Origin: Crotophaga sulcirostris
Lineage: Eukaryota; Chordata; Aves; Cuculiformes; Crotophagidae
Assembly (NCBI GenBank): GCA_013397455.1
Contig: VYZB01000270.1
Location: 785,407 to 849,406 of the forward strand
Length of the DNA: 64,000 nt
Direction: 5' to 3'
In this document: piece by piece, positions 37,007-47,851 of the stretch
Numbering within the stretch: the stretch's first letter is position 1
Layout: the number at the start of each line of letters is the position of its first letter
Made by a program: the position numbers and the translations under genes
The notes under the pieces: generated by a model
Told to the model about the DNA's origin: nothing
Seen by the model: only the letters and a program-made list of their open reading frames with translations
Databases searched by the model: none

Positions 37007-37039
37007 AATTCTGCACTGCTGAGTCGCTCACAGCAGGTG

Positions 37040-37760
37040 AAGGCACCCTCCTCCGCCTGCTTAGGCTGGAGTGGCGCCTGCCCCTTTAAGACGCTCGCCA
37101 TTTTACGCGCTGCCCTGCACCAAGATGGCACCCCTGACCTCACTTCCCTCTCCCCGTCTCCCCCTCTCCCTAGCTCCCGCCACCATAAACACCGCCCACC
37201 AGCGCAGCTCGCCCTTGCCCTGCACAAAGATGGCTGCGCGCCCTTCTCGTCACGGCCGCTCTCAAGATGGCGGCGCCCTTCTCCGCCCGCCGCCAGCGGG
37301 TCGGGCCCATGACCGCCACGCCGGGCGGGTGAGGTCAGTTCCGGGGTGGGGCCGCCGCGCTGGGGTTGGGGGCGAACAAAAGGAGCCGGCGCCGGCGAAA
37401 GGGAGGGCGGGGGCCGAGGCGGGCAGGTGGGTACGGGCTCGGGAGACCGCGGGACCCGCTCGGCGAGGGTTGGGGTCTGGCGGCAGCGCGTGAGGGAGCG
37501 CAGGCCATGGCCGGGAGGGGCCTCGCTGCGCCCCTCGCATCGCCCGGGCGGGATTTGCTGAGTAATTCGGCGGTAACGCGCGTCCCCGGCCGTGTCCCCT
37601 GCCGCGTCCCCGGCCGTGTCCCCTGCCGGCCAGGGCAGCCGCCTCGGCGGGGGGAGGCAGCGCCGTGTGGGTGCGGGGTCCCCGCCGGGGGAGTCCCCTG
37701 CTCGGTGCTGGGGATGGAGCCGCGGGGATTTCCGTTTATCCCGTGCAGAGGATGGGGTTT
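37040..37760. promoter_or_regulatory. probable bidirectional CpG promoter of KYAT1 (-) and LRRC8A (+)
   Basis: A CpG-rich block between the diverging genes. Four YY1-type cores are visible: CGCCATTTT at 37096 (minus) and AAGATGGC at 37122, 37227 and 37264 (plus), the last as AAGATGGCGGC. A 19-base module TGCCCTGCACMAAGATGGC occurs at 37111 and 37216. An ETS-like TTCCGG is near 37339. A consensus donor, GGCAG|GTGGGT, at 37426/37427 is a candidate end of LRRC8A leader exon 1. TSS positions are inferred. Confidence 0.6.
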
Positions 37761-37849
37761 CCCTCTCTGGAGAGCCGGGATGCAGAGCCGGTGCCGCTGG
37801 GTTTGGGCTGGAGCGGAAGCCTGAGGAAGGGGGGGAAGGTCAGAGCCCT

Positions 37850-38232
37850 CTCCTTTAAAGCTCTCCCTTACAGCAGGGAGAGGAGATAAGGGCCTTTAAA
37901 CCTGTCCCTTGGAGCAGGGAGGGAAGATCAGAGCCTTTAACCGTGTGTCCTGGAGCAGGGAGGGAAAATCAGAGCCTTTAACCGTGTGTCCTGGAGCAGG
38001 GAGGGAAAATCAGAGCCTTTANNNNNNNNNNNNNNNNNNNNNNNNNNNNNNNNNNNNNNNNNNNNNNNNNNNNNNNNNNNNNNNNNNNNNNNNNNNNNNN
38101 NNNNNNNNNNNNNNNNNNNNNNNNNNNNNNNNNNNNNNNNNNNNNNTGGAGCAGGGAGGGAAAATCAGAGCCTTTAACCGTGTGTCCTGGAGCAGGGAGG
38201 GAAAATCAGAGCCTTTAACCGTGTGTCTTGCA
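37850..38232. repeat. 41-bp minisatellite in the LRRC8A leader intron
   Basis: Near-identical copies of a 41-base unit: TGGAGCAGGGAGGGAAAATC followed by AGAGCCTTTAACCGTGTGTCC. Degenerate copies begin near 37850 (CCTTTAAACCTGTCCC), exact or one-mismatch copies run from about 37913 to 38021, resume at 38147 and end at CCGTGTGTCTTGCAGC. The array is interrupted by an assembly gap. Confidence 0.95.
38022..38146. other. assembly gap inside the 41-bp minisatellite, 125 N
   Basis: 125 undetermined bases, about three repeat units if sized correctly. The true array length is unknown. Confidence 0.99.
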
Positions 38233-39076
38233 GCAACCTGTCACAGCTAAAACAGCGCAGCTCCAGTTTTCAGGGTCTCTTTGGAATCCATCCGCCTTGT
38301 CAGTAACCCTGGGGTCAGGAGGAGCACGTTCTTGAACATCATCTCCCGTTTGGGTTGGGTTTTTTTCCTCAGTGATGTCTGTTCCTTTCCATCTTTTCGC
38401 TGTCATTGATGAAATGCTTCCTGAAGTTCTGCAGTCCTCTCTGCGTAGCCAGGAGGTTGGCTGCTTGAGAGAGCTCTCCCAGCCTGGGGCTGCTCCCTTG
38501 TCTGGTTTCCCATGCCCTATGCTGACATGCAGGAAGCAAGGAGCTAGAAAAGCTTTTGGAATTCTTGTTGATGGTGCTAAACTGCTGCCAAGTTAGAGAT
38601 TTGTGTTATTAGGTATGTGTGGAGAGGGGGCAGTTGTTTAAATCCACAGTGGTTTGGAGGGTGATCTACATTTTCAGATATTCCTGATAGTAACATTAAA
38701 AAAAAAAAAATCAAACTTTTCAGACTAGAAAGAAGGTAGTGAAGCTGTTGATCCTTTTTCCCAGAGATTGATCTGCCCCTATGAGTTTAGGCTTAGTTTT
38801 AGTATTCAGCATCTCGTTTGGGTGGGTCTGCGATGCCTGCTTTTTTTTGACTTCTGTTGGAATAAGAAATGCTGGAGATTCCTTCCTCCTAAGAGATTTG
38901 GCTCTTAAAGCTCTTGCCATCTTTCTATATATGAGGGTGTCTCTTTCTGGACCCCAGTGACCCTCTGAGTTGTCCTTGCCCCTTGAATGTCCTTTACCAA
39001 GCTTTTACATAACATGGTTCCTCTGTGAACCTGATTTCCTCTTCTTTGTTGATAATCTCTGTCTGTTTCATTTCAG

Positions 39077-39196
39077 GGAAGCTGTTCCCATGGCGTGTGG
39101 GGAATGCAACAGTTCGGCACCCGCTCAGTATCCAGCACGCAGGAATATCATCCACTTCCAGCACAGAGAACTGAAGTGCAGATAGCAGAACCCAGG
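39077..39196 (+). other. candidate LRRC8A 5' UTR exon carrying a 31-codon uORF
   Basis: Bounded by a good acceptor (TGTTTCATTTCAG) and donor (CCCAGG|GTAAGG). It contains an ATG at 39090 in the context CCCATGG, opening a 31-codon frame (MACGECNSSAPAQYP...) that stops at 39185 inside the exon. Its position between the CpG promoter and the coding exon suits a leader exon of LRRC8A, but there is no transcript evidence. Confidence 0.5.
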
Positions 39197-42100
39197 GTAA
39201 GGGTTTGAGTGATGAAGTAAAGCCAAAAAAGTGACCAGGATACTACTTAAACATAGTTGCAGAGCACAGAGCACTGATGGGATGGTGGATAGCGAGCAAG
39301 GAGGAAAGGTGGTTGATCAGAGCGTGATATGGTGGTGTGCTAATTAAGTTCTGGGAGCCCTTAGTCAGCTTGAAGATGAAAAACAAGCAAAGGAACTGAG
39401 TGTTATCCAAAGCAAAATATAATTGTTCTTCACCCATACATCTATCTCTTGGCCACATAAACCCCAACTCCTCACTGCGAGGCTGTCTAGTTAACGGTTT
39501 GGTGACTGCTGCTAAAAGGAATGCAGACGAGAGGTTTCAGGAACTGTTCAGTTTGGTAGGTTCTCATCCATTTCCTGCAGGGTGATGTTTGTGTTGCTGT
39601 ACAGCCATCTCCTAGGTAGTTTTTTGCAGCATCCTCTCAGGATTGCACTGGCTCATCATCACCCACGTAGGCGTCAGTTAGGCAATGACAGAAACTAGTT
39701 GCAAGAAACTCGCTGCTTTCTTGGTTCTTCACCAGGATTGTGTTGAAAGGTATTGCAGAATTCTGTGCTTATCTTCAAGGTGAGAGATACTGTCCAGGTT
39801 GGCCATGTTCTGCGCAGCGAGATGTGCAATATATTAGTTCCAGAAGGCAAGTATCCCTAATGCTTGTCTGGATTAGTGTTCTGGCCGTTCACCGATATGT
39901 TTTTCATACTGATGTGTTATTTGGAAACCCAAATTTTATTTGTGTAGGTCAAAGACAACCTGCATAAATATTTTCTTAAAGTCTGCCGGAAGCCGTGTGC
40001 TAAAAGCGAATCTCTCCGTGTTTGAAATGTGGAGTGCTTGAAGCTTTCCAGTGGTGACTGAGTGCTTAGAGTTGATTACATGCTTGTAGATGCTTCAGAC
40101 ATTCAGAGACATAGTTTGGGGTTCTCTGATACTTTTTTTTTTTTAAATAAGCAGTGGAGGTCAAATGGATATGTTATTGTGTTATTGCTGTGTGGTTGGA
40201 GCAGCCTTATTGGTGGCCTTCATGTAATTCTTCCACATTCTAAAGAAGGATTTTGTTCAATGGGACACTTGAAGTGAAACTCATTTCTGGTGTTGAATTG
40301 AGTGTATAGGAAAACAGTGGTGCAGTGCCAGGTGAGTGGTGGTGGAACACAGAGGAGAAGGGTTTAGGAATTTTGTGTAGACCTCCTTAATATGAGGATG
40401 ATGGGGGGATGTGTAGCTATTGTTTTGGAAATGATTAAAAGTTAATGTATTCAGCTCCAGGGTGCTGACCTTCCTTTGTGCATTTTTCTTTCAAGTGTTT
40501 TTAAAATTAGTCTCAGTTTAGGATATGCATACTGATACCGAATGGGCATTTAACAGTCTCCAAGCTTGGAAGAACATATCTTGAATGTTTCCAAGCAGCT
40601 TTTTCCTTGAACTGTTGATGTGGTTCGTATAGCTGGATTATACATGCCGCTCCTGCTGCTGTGAAACTGCATTTGAAACTAAAAGCTATTCAGTCATGAC
40701 CTCCATGCTGAAATAAGTGCTGCTCCTCTTTGTGTACTAAACATTGTTAACATTTGCTGTAAAAGCACCTTGGCAGTTCACAAAGCTCATCTTGTGACAG
40801 ATTTGCATGCTGCTTCTCTAGCTACAGCCTACCTTTGTGCACAGTAAAGGTGCATTCTGGACTAGTTAACAGGCTGTCTTTTAGAGGCTTGGTTTTAGTC
40901 AGATCTTGGTGGCCTGTCCCTTATTAATTGACTAATGCAGTCAGATAATGTTCTGAGTTGGAAGTCATGGTCACTGTTTTGGAGCTCGTGGTCTGAAAGC
41001 AAGGCTTATAGGGTCTGGTGAATAGGTCCATATGTACTTCTTACCTTAGGCTGAGGCTCAATATTACTGTGCTCTTAGCTGATGCCTTATTTATTTTGCT
41101 TTGCTCTCATCTGCAGCTTCTTTCATCTTAACAGACTCATCTCTTTGAGCTTGAAAACAGCTGTGGCAACACCCATGGATTTGTGCATATTGTTACGGTC
41201 TGTCAACAATCAGTTAAGGTTATGCTTGCTTAGAAGTTTTTACTCACTTTGAAACTACTGCCTTGATTTCTCAATCTGTTGATGGGTCTCTCTGTCCACC
41301 ATTTCTGTCTTTAGCTGAAAATGGTTTGTTACTTTTTGTTGTCTGACTCTTCTTGTTACTTGCTGAATAGCCTTCTCCTGCGGCTGATGAGGCTCTTCAA
41401 GCTGTTCTGGTTGTTACAAGTTAATGATGTCGCTGTCTGAACTAATTCTGTTAGTAACTACTCAAGATAGTTAGTACTCAAGATAAACAATCACTCACAT
41501 TAGTCAGTATGGGGGAGTGTTTCAGTGTCCCTATTGGAATAAGGCAGTTGTACTTCGAAGACAAGCTCCAATGAAGCTCACTGTCCTTGAAACATCCCTT
41601 TTTATGGCAGAGAGAAAATTAATTTTGGATAGGAAGCCTGTGACCATGTACATTCATAATTAATAAGCTGACAAAGACATTTTTCTGTTTTGCATCACTG
41701 TAGCAAGTCATCTGGTAGCACTTAAATTTACACAGGTGTATGGCGTGGACGTACAGTCCCTGCCGCAGGCGTCAGCGATGCTGATAACCTCAGACTGTGT
41801 TCAGTTCTGTGCAGCTGGGGCAAAATGCTGTTGGAAGTCAGAAAATGTGGCAGGCCAAGCCAGATCTCCAGCATGGATTGTTCTGAGAATTCAGGTGTTC
41901 TTTCCTGTGCTTGTTAGGACAGGCTGCATGTGTGACTGTAAACAGGAGCTGTTGCACTAGACTGTTCAGAAAAGAATGTCAGTCTTGCGTCTGACAGGGT
42001 CAGCTAAGGGTCAGCTGTAAAGATAGTAAAGTGCTCTCTGTGGTGTAGGTGGGTTACTCTTTTTGTGAGCTTCAGTGAAGATGGTGTGACCCAGTCAGTT

Positions 42101-45100
42101 CACTTCATCCTGCTGTGTCTTGTGGCCTGGGTGAGACTGAACGTTGCACACAGCCGCTGGGCGGTTGTGTGAAAACCAGCTTACATGGCTTCCACCAAGT
42201 GAAGGGTGTGAGTTCTGGCAGCTGCTGTTTCCACTATTCTATGCGCTACTCTACATGATAAATGACCCTTTAAACTCCACATGTTCACTTCTCTATCTCA
42301 GAAGACATTTTGTCCTGCAGGAGGGATCTATATTTTTAATGCAGAAGGGGCCTGATGTAGGCATAACTGTTTGCTGGGTAGCGCTTTGACCCTGTTATTT
42401 CTAAACAGCAAAGTACAAAATCACTTCAGTTTTTCTGTCTCATATCTTGGACTTTTCCAGATGATCACATGGCTGTCCTTGTGCTTGGAAGGTTTTCTGA
42501 GGGGTGCCTGAAAGCAGTTCTGTTTCAGCCTCCTTTTTTTTCTTTTAATTCTAGACCTAATAAACAGAGGGAGGAGGCACGTAAATTCCCAGTCCCATTT
42601 CTGACCTTACATTTCCTGGTTTTTGAACAAAGAGTTCTGTGTCATGCCTTCCTTTAGGATTTCAGGTGGCAGCATGCTGGGGAGGGAAACTCTGCTCTGT
42701 TGAAAGCTTATTGTAACATGTTGTAGCTAGTCAATAGTCAGGGCTATAGTCTTGACAGCATCAAGATTTTTCTTTCCCTTATCTACCTCTGGTGCTGTTG
42801 GAGTATGTAGAACTCCCTCTTTCTCTGGGCTTTTGAGAGGTAAGAAATTCTGTCAGCAGTGCTTGGCTCCTGCTTTGCAGTCCACAATCTTGCAAGGAAG
42901 TCCACTGAGAATTAAAAATATGTGTAGTGGAAACTAAAGAGTTGCAAGATCCAACATACAAATGCACCCGTGTCTACTTATCTACATCTGTGTTGTGAGA
43001 CTGTGGAAGCTGCATGCCACTAAAGGTGAGGAGGGCTTCCCTGATTCTGGGGAGGTCCTGGAAGTAAGGAGTGGAAACTTAAATTCTCATGCATGCCATG
43101 AGTTTTTGCATGTAGTTCTATTGTGCCAGTAGCTCCATTAGTATCAGAAAGGAGGAGGGAAGAGGAGGCTGGATAAAGTGTTCAGCAAATGATGAGTCAA
43201 GCTGCCAAACCAGCCAGCGAAACAGCACAGTGATGTTGTTTCTGTTCACTTTGTCCCTAGCTGGATATGCTGGCCAGCAGCTGCAGGCAGGAATTCCAAG
43301 TGCAGAATCCCAGCTAGGTGTCTGTCAACAATAAGTCAGTCTTCACTTCTTTAGGTTGAATGGTTTTGGGTAGGGCAATTGTCCAAATCGGAGGATATTT
43401 GCTCCTGCAGCAGTTGTTCTGTTAATACCTTGAACTTGCATTGCTTTGTGGAAAGTGTTCATGGTCTCAGCTCTGACAGCCTTTATCTAGTGAGGTACAT
43501 GCTGCTTTATGATGCCTCTGTCAGCCAGATAGGTTTAATCTTGTTTCTGACTGGTTTTACTATTTAGGTGTGGTGTGCTCAGAATGTCCCTGTTCTTCTG
43601 ACACGGGCGATTATCTTTTTCCTCCAGGTGTGTCTAGTAACACGTAGGATTAGTACTTGGTGATGCTTATGGTTGGCTGCAGTCTGGGTAGGTTTGGCAG
43701 CTGGTTATGTAAGTCTGAAACTGCTGTTTCTTCTGTTGATCAGCGTGTTCAGCATTAATGGTGAGACTGTGCTGCGCACAGCAGGTAGGTGCCCTGCAGG
43801 CTGAGGTAGGGATGGTCCTCTGGCAAAAGGAGTCCTTGGATCCAGGGGAATCTGCAGGCACTGAAGAGGTATGTAGTATCTAAATGTGGAATGTGCAAAG
43901 GCTTTGGAGTGTCTTTGTTTAGGCTGGATCGATCCTGATGTACGATAATGAGGCTTTAGCATACAGATCTTTCCCTGTACAATCTCAAATGTTGCTGCTA
44001 TAAACTGTCTTGGGGTTGTTCTATATTAGGTACGAATTGTGGTGTGGCTTTGGTGTAGCTGAAACCCTCAATGTGAAGTAATTTCTTAGGGACAGGGGAT
44101 AAGGGGCTGCTCAGGGTCTGTGTGGTAGCTAGGAAAGCATTGTGAATGCAAAAGCTGAAACTCCTCTAAGACAGACACTTGTAAGGGTTTGGTTTTTTTT
44201 TTCTCAGTGTGCAATGCCTAAAGCCTGCCTATTTAATTATAGCCTTGGAAAACTTACTTCCTTATGCTTCTGATAAGTTGACAGGACGCAGAGATAGTCC
44301 ACCCTGTCATCTTATGCAAATTTAGTGAAATCAGCTTGCTTTAAAACTTGAATAAAGCACTCTTTCAGAATCTCAGTATTGATGCCTTCCATGTGGCAGG
44401 GTTAGCTATACTGTAAGCAGATCGCCTGTTTCTGAGATCCAGCTGGAAAGTTCTGCAGCTTGAGGTGTAGATGAAGGAGCTCATATCCTCCTTCACCAAG
44501 GCTGCACTGACACAGTACTTCCTTTCCAGATATGGCTGTTCCTGTCTATAAACTCTTTTGCTCAGTTCATGTGTTCTGTGTGTAGCTGTCAGTGAGGCTG
44601 CATGACAGAGCTGACTTAGCAAATGAAGCTTCTTCCCAGTAAACACTTTGCTGTTGAGGGAGCAAACTGGAGTTCAACTTCTGTAAAGAGCAGAACCTTG
44701 AAATCTCTGCAGTCTACCTGCTGGTCCTGTGGAGCTTCGTCAGGTCTTGATCACAAGAGAGGCAACTTTATTTTTGGCCAGCTGTTTTTGTGCAAGGATT
44801 GTTCCTAGTCTTATGCCAGAATAATACCCTCCATGTAAGTCATTCATCATACCCAAGTACTTGTTGGGAGAGTGTGTTCCAGCTACCTGCTTGGTTTCTG
44901 TGCAGTGGTTGGAATCACTGTCCCTATGGGAAGAATCCTGCTTTGCAGGGGAGCATCAAGTCATGGAGGTGGACCCTGGCAATCTGACTTCTAGGAGTTA
45001 TTCTGCTGTTGTCATCAACCCCAGCAGTGAAACTGCTTGCTCTAATCCAGAAGAGTGTTGCAATGAGAATCACATTCTGAAATGATTACAAAATGGAGTC

Positions 45101-47844
45101 CACAAAGTAAAGATGACATTTGCATCTTGATACAGAACTGTCTTTCAGGAACTAGAAATGGATTACATGGAAAATCTGAGTGAGGAGGTGTGCAGCTTTC
45201 CCACCTACTCAAGTTTTTGGTGGGAAGTTTTGCCTTTTACTGCAGATGCTGGAAGTAAAACTAGATAAGATGTGGTAAATTCCAGCTTCTGGAAAGGTGG
45301 CCCCTGGTTTTATTGTTGTTATTCTGGGACTTTAGCAGGGTCTCCACTGCTACCAGGAGGAGTGGGGACGTGCTGTGAATGTCCTTTTCTTCCTCCAGTG
45401 GCCCTGTCATTGTTACTAGAAGGCAGGAGATTTCCTGCTCCGCCCTGGCGGGGTTTAATTGCTGACACCAAGCTGTAATAAACTATTATGGGACACTCAG
45501 ATGTTTTTATTTTATCTGTCTTGTAGGTGCACAATGTAAAGGGAGATTTCTTACCCCGCATAACCAGTAAACAGAACTAGGGAGTCTGCTGTGCTAATTT
45601 CTGATTGATTTCCTTCCTGGCTATCTTGAGATACAAATCTAAGTAAGCACAAGGTTAATTTCTTGTGAGATGAAATCAGGCATTTCCTGGATTTGGCTAA
45701 ACTAGCAATGGAGCTCTGCAATGCGAGTCTGAAAATGCCTTAGCCATGAGATCCCAGTTCCTGAAAGGAGATCTTCCTTATTTCATAAGCCTACTAGGGG
45801 TAACTGAAGGGCCTGACAATCCCTGCTGAAGTTTCCCTACCAGGAGTGATGAAGTGCTGGAAGGAGGAGGAAGGGTCTCTGGGGAGAAGTGGGGTCTAAG
45901 CAAGAGAAAGAAAGAAAAAAAAAGCAATATTTTTTTTTTCTTGGTGTGGGATAGGAGGAATAAGGAGTTGTTTAAATAGGGAGCTGTTCTTTTTTTTTTG
46001 AACAGTATCAGCACTTTCACTGTATGTTCCTGTAAAGAAAAGAGGAATAGGATCTTACACAACTTCTCTGGAGAGCAATGAATGGTATGGCAGCATTTGT
46101 GTTACCTCTTAGATGTAGTTTAGAAGGAGTCCCTACAAAAGCTTTTCATCGCATCTGGCAAGATGTTTAAGATTGACATGTACTTGCTGGGAGAGAGCTG
46201 TGGGGCTTTTGTGGAGCCTTGGCGTGGGGTGTAGTGAGACATCTGCTCTGAAGGCCCCCCAGGTTATGAAACTGTTAGAACTGAAGCTGTGCTCACCTGC
46301 ATAGTTTGATTTGAGAAGCTAGTCCGTGTCCAAGTTAACTGTTCCAGCAGATAACTGCAGCAGCTTTTGATGTTCCCCTTTTGCAAACCTTTCCAAGCTT
46401 TCTCTTGTTTGGAGTGTAGAAGTGTGATTCCCTCAGTCTGATTATGGTGGGAGGGTGACAGAGGGCATGTGTGTTCTTGTCTTGTTGGTTTTCCCTCATG
46501 GTCTAGTCTTTCCCTGGCTCTCAAACCTTTCAGTAGCTGAACTTCCTAGTTTATCTAGGAATTGTCTTGCTTTCCTAGCCTGGTGTAGTAGCGATGCTAA
46601 CAAAAACCCAAGCAAACAAAAGAGAAAAAAAAAATCGTGTATGTCCTGGTCTGGTGCTTCTTGAGGAATTCAGAATTCTTGCTCTTCCTGCTTTACAAAT
46701 GAATTCATAAGAGTTTCAAAATGACTGAAAGATTGGTGCTTGTCCTACTGCTGAACTCTACTGGCAGGTATGATGTGATATTACCGCTTTTTTAGTGTCA
46801 ATAGAACAAGTTACAATGACTTCATGTTCTTTGCTTGTGTTGCCTGTCAGATAGGGGGTGTTTTGTGAGCTCACAGCCATGGATCACTCAGCCCTCTGCG
46901 CTTTCTGTGGCTCGTGGAGAATGTCCTCTGAGTTTCATCTGGAAGTCTGAAGGACAGAAGAAGCACTGCCATAAGGCTTGTGCTTCCCAGAACCTTTTGA
47001 TTTCTTTTGTGAGACTTAAATCCCAGTTGGGATGAACTCTAGGTGGGAGTGGTTGGTCAGGGAAGTGAATTCTTCTTTTAAGTATGTCTCTCCCTTCCTC
47101 TCCTCTGAAGTAAACAATGCAAAGAGCAGCTGTTGCAGGATTTCGGTACCAAATCCATCAGAGGTCAACTGACTAATCTTTCCTTGGAGAATTAGTGCAA
47201 CCGGACGAAGCCAAAACTCCTTACATGGAAGGGAAAGTCGTGTTATCAGGCAACTTTGTTCTCTTTCCCAGCATGCTTTATTGCTGATGTTCAGCTGTGT
47301 CAATGAAGTGATTCTAGGAAATGTAGCTGTATGGTGGATAAATCTTCTTCCTTGCCCTGCAGTTTGAGAACTATACAAATGCAGAGTTATAATTTTCTAG
47401 CTCTTTAAAAACAGTAACAAACTCTTGAGGATTATATCACTTCTATCAGTGGGGATGGATTCCTTCATCCCTGAAATAAAATCCCTAGGTAAAATGGTAA
47501 ACTTCCAATCACTGGTCTGTCAGGCTGGTTTGAGTTGGTCCTGTGAGCTTTATTTAAGCGTGAATGTCTTGTCCCACAGACTGCTAATAATAAGTACCAG
47601 CTCTGATGTTTTGTGACAGTTCATCTGTCAGGGAAAGACAGCAACAAACTGACTTCACAACCTCAGCTGTAGCAAATTACTCACAGGAAGCCTCATTCAT
47701 TTGTTTCAAAGTGACTTGAAACTGGGCCCCAGCTAATTCCAGTCTTGCTGTGCCAGTGCTTAAAACATGAGTTTCCTGATGCCCTCTTGAAAAGCAGAAC
47801 AAAACAGATGAAACTAGTAATGCCTGCTTCTGGTTTCCTTTCAG
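39197..47844 (+). other. LRRC8A leader intron, nothing recognised
   Basis: About 8.6 kb of moderately AT-rich sequence upstream of the main coding exon. Open frames are short and unrecognised. I see no CR1 copy, tRNA or snoRNA. Short homopolymer tracts (T run near 40132, A and T runs near 45915-45940) are the only simple sequence noted. Confidence 0.5.
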
Positions 47845-47851
47845 GTGAATC

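Noticed and set aside
37909..38250. 113-codon frame through the 41-bp minisatellite
   Set aside because: It is a repeat translation interrupted by Ns, with no start context or homology.
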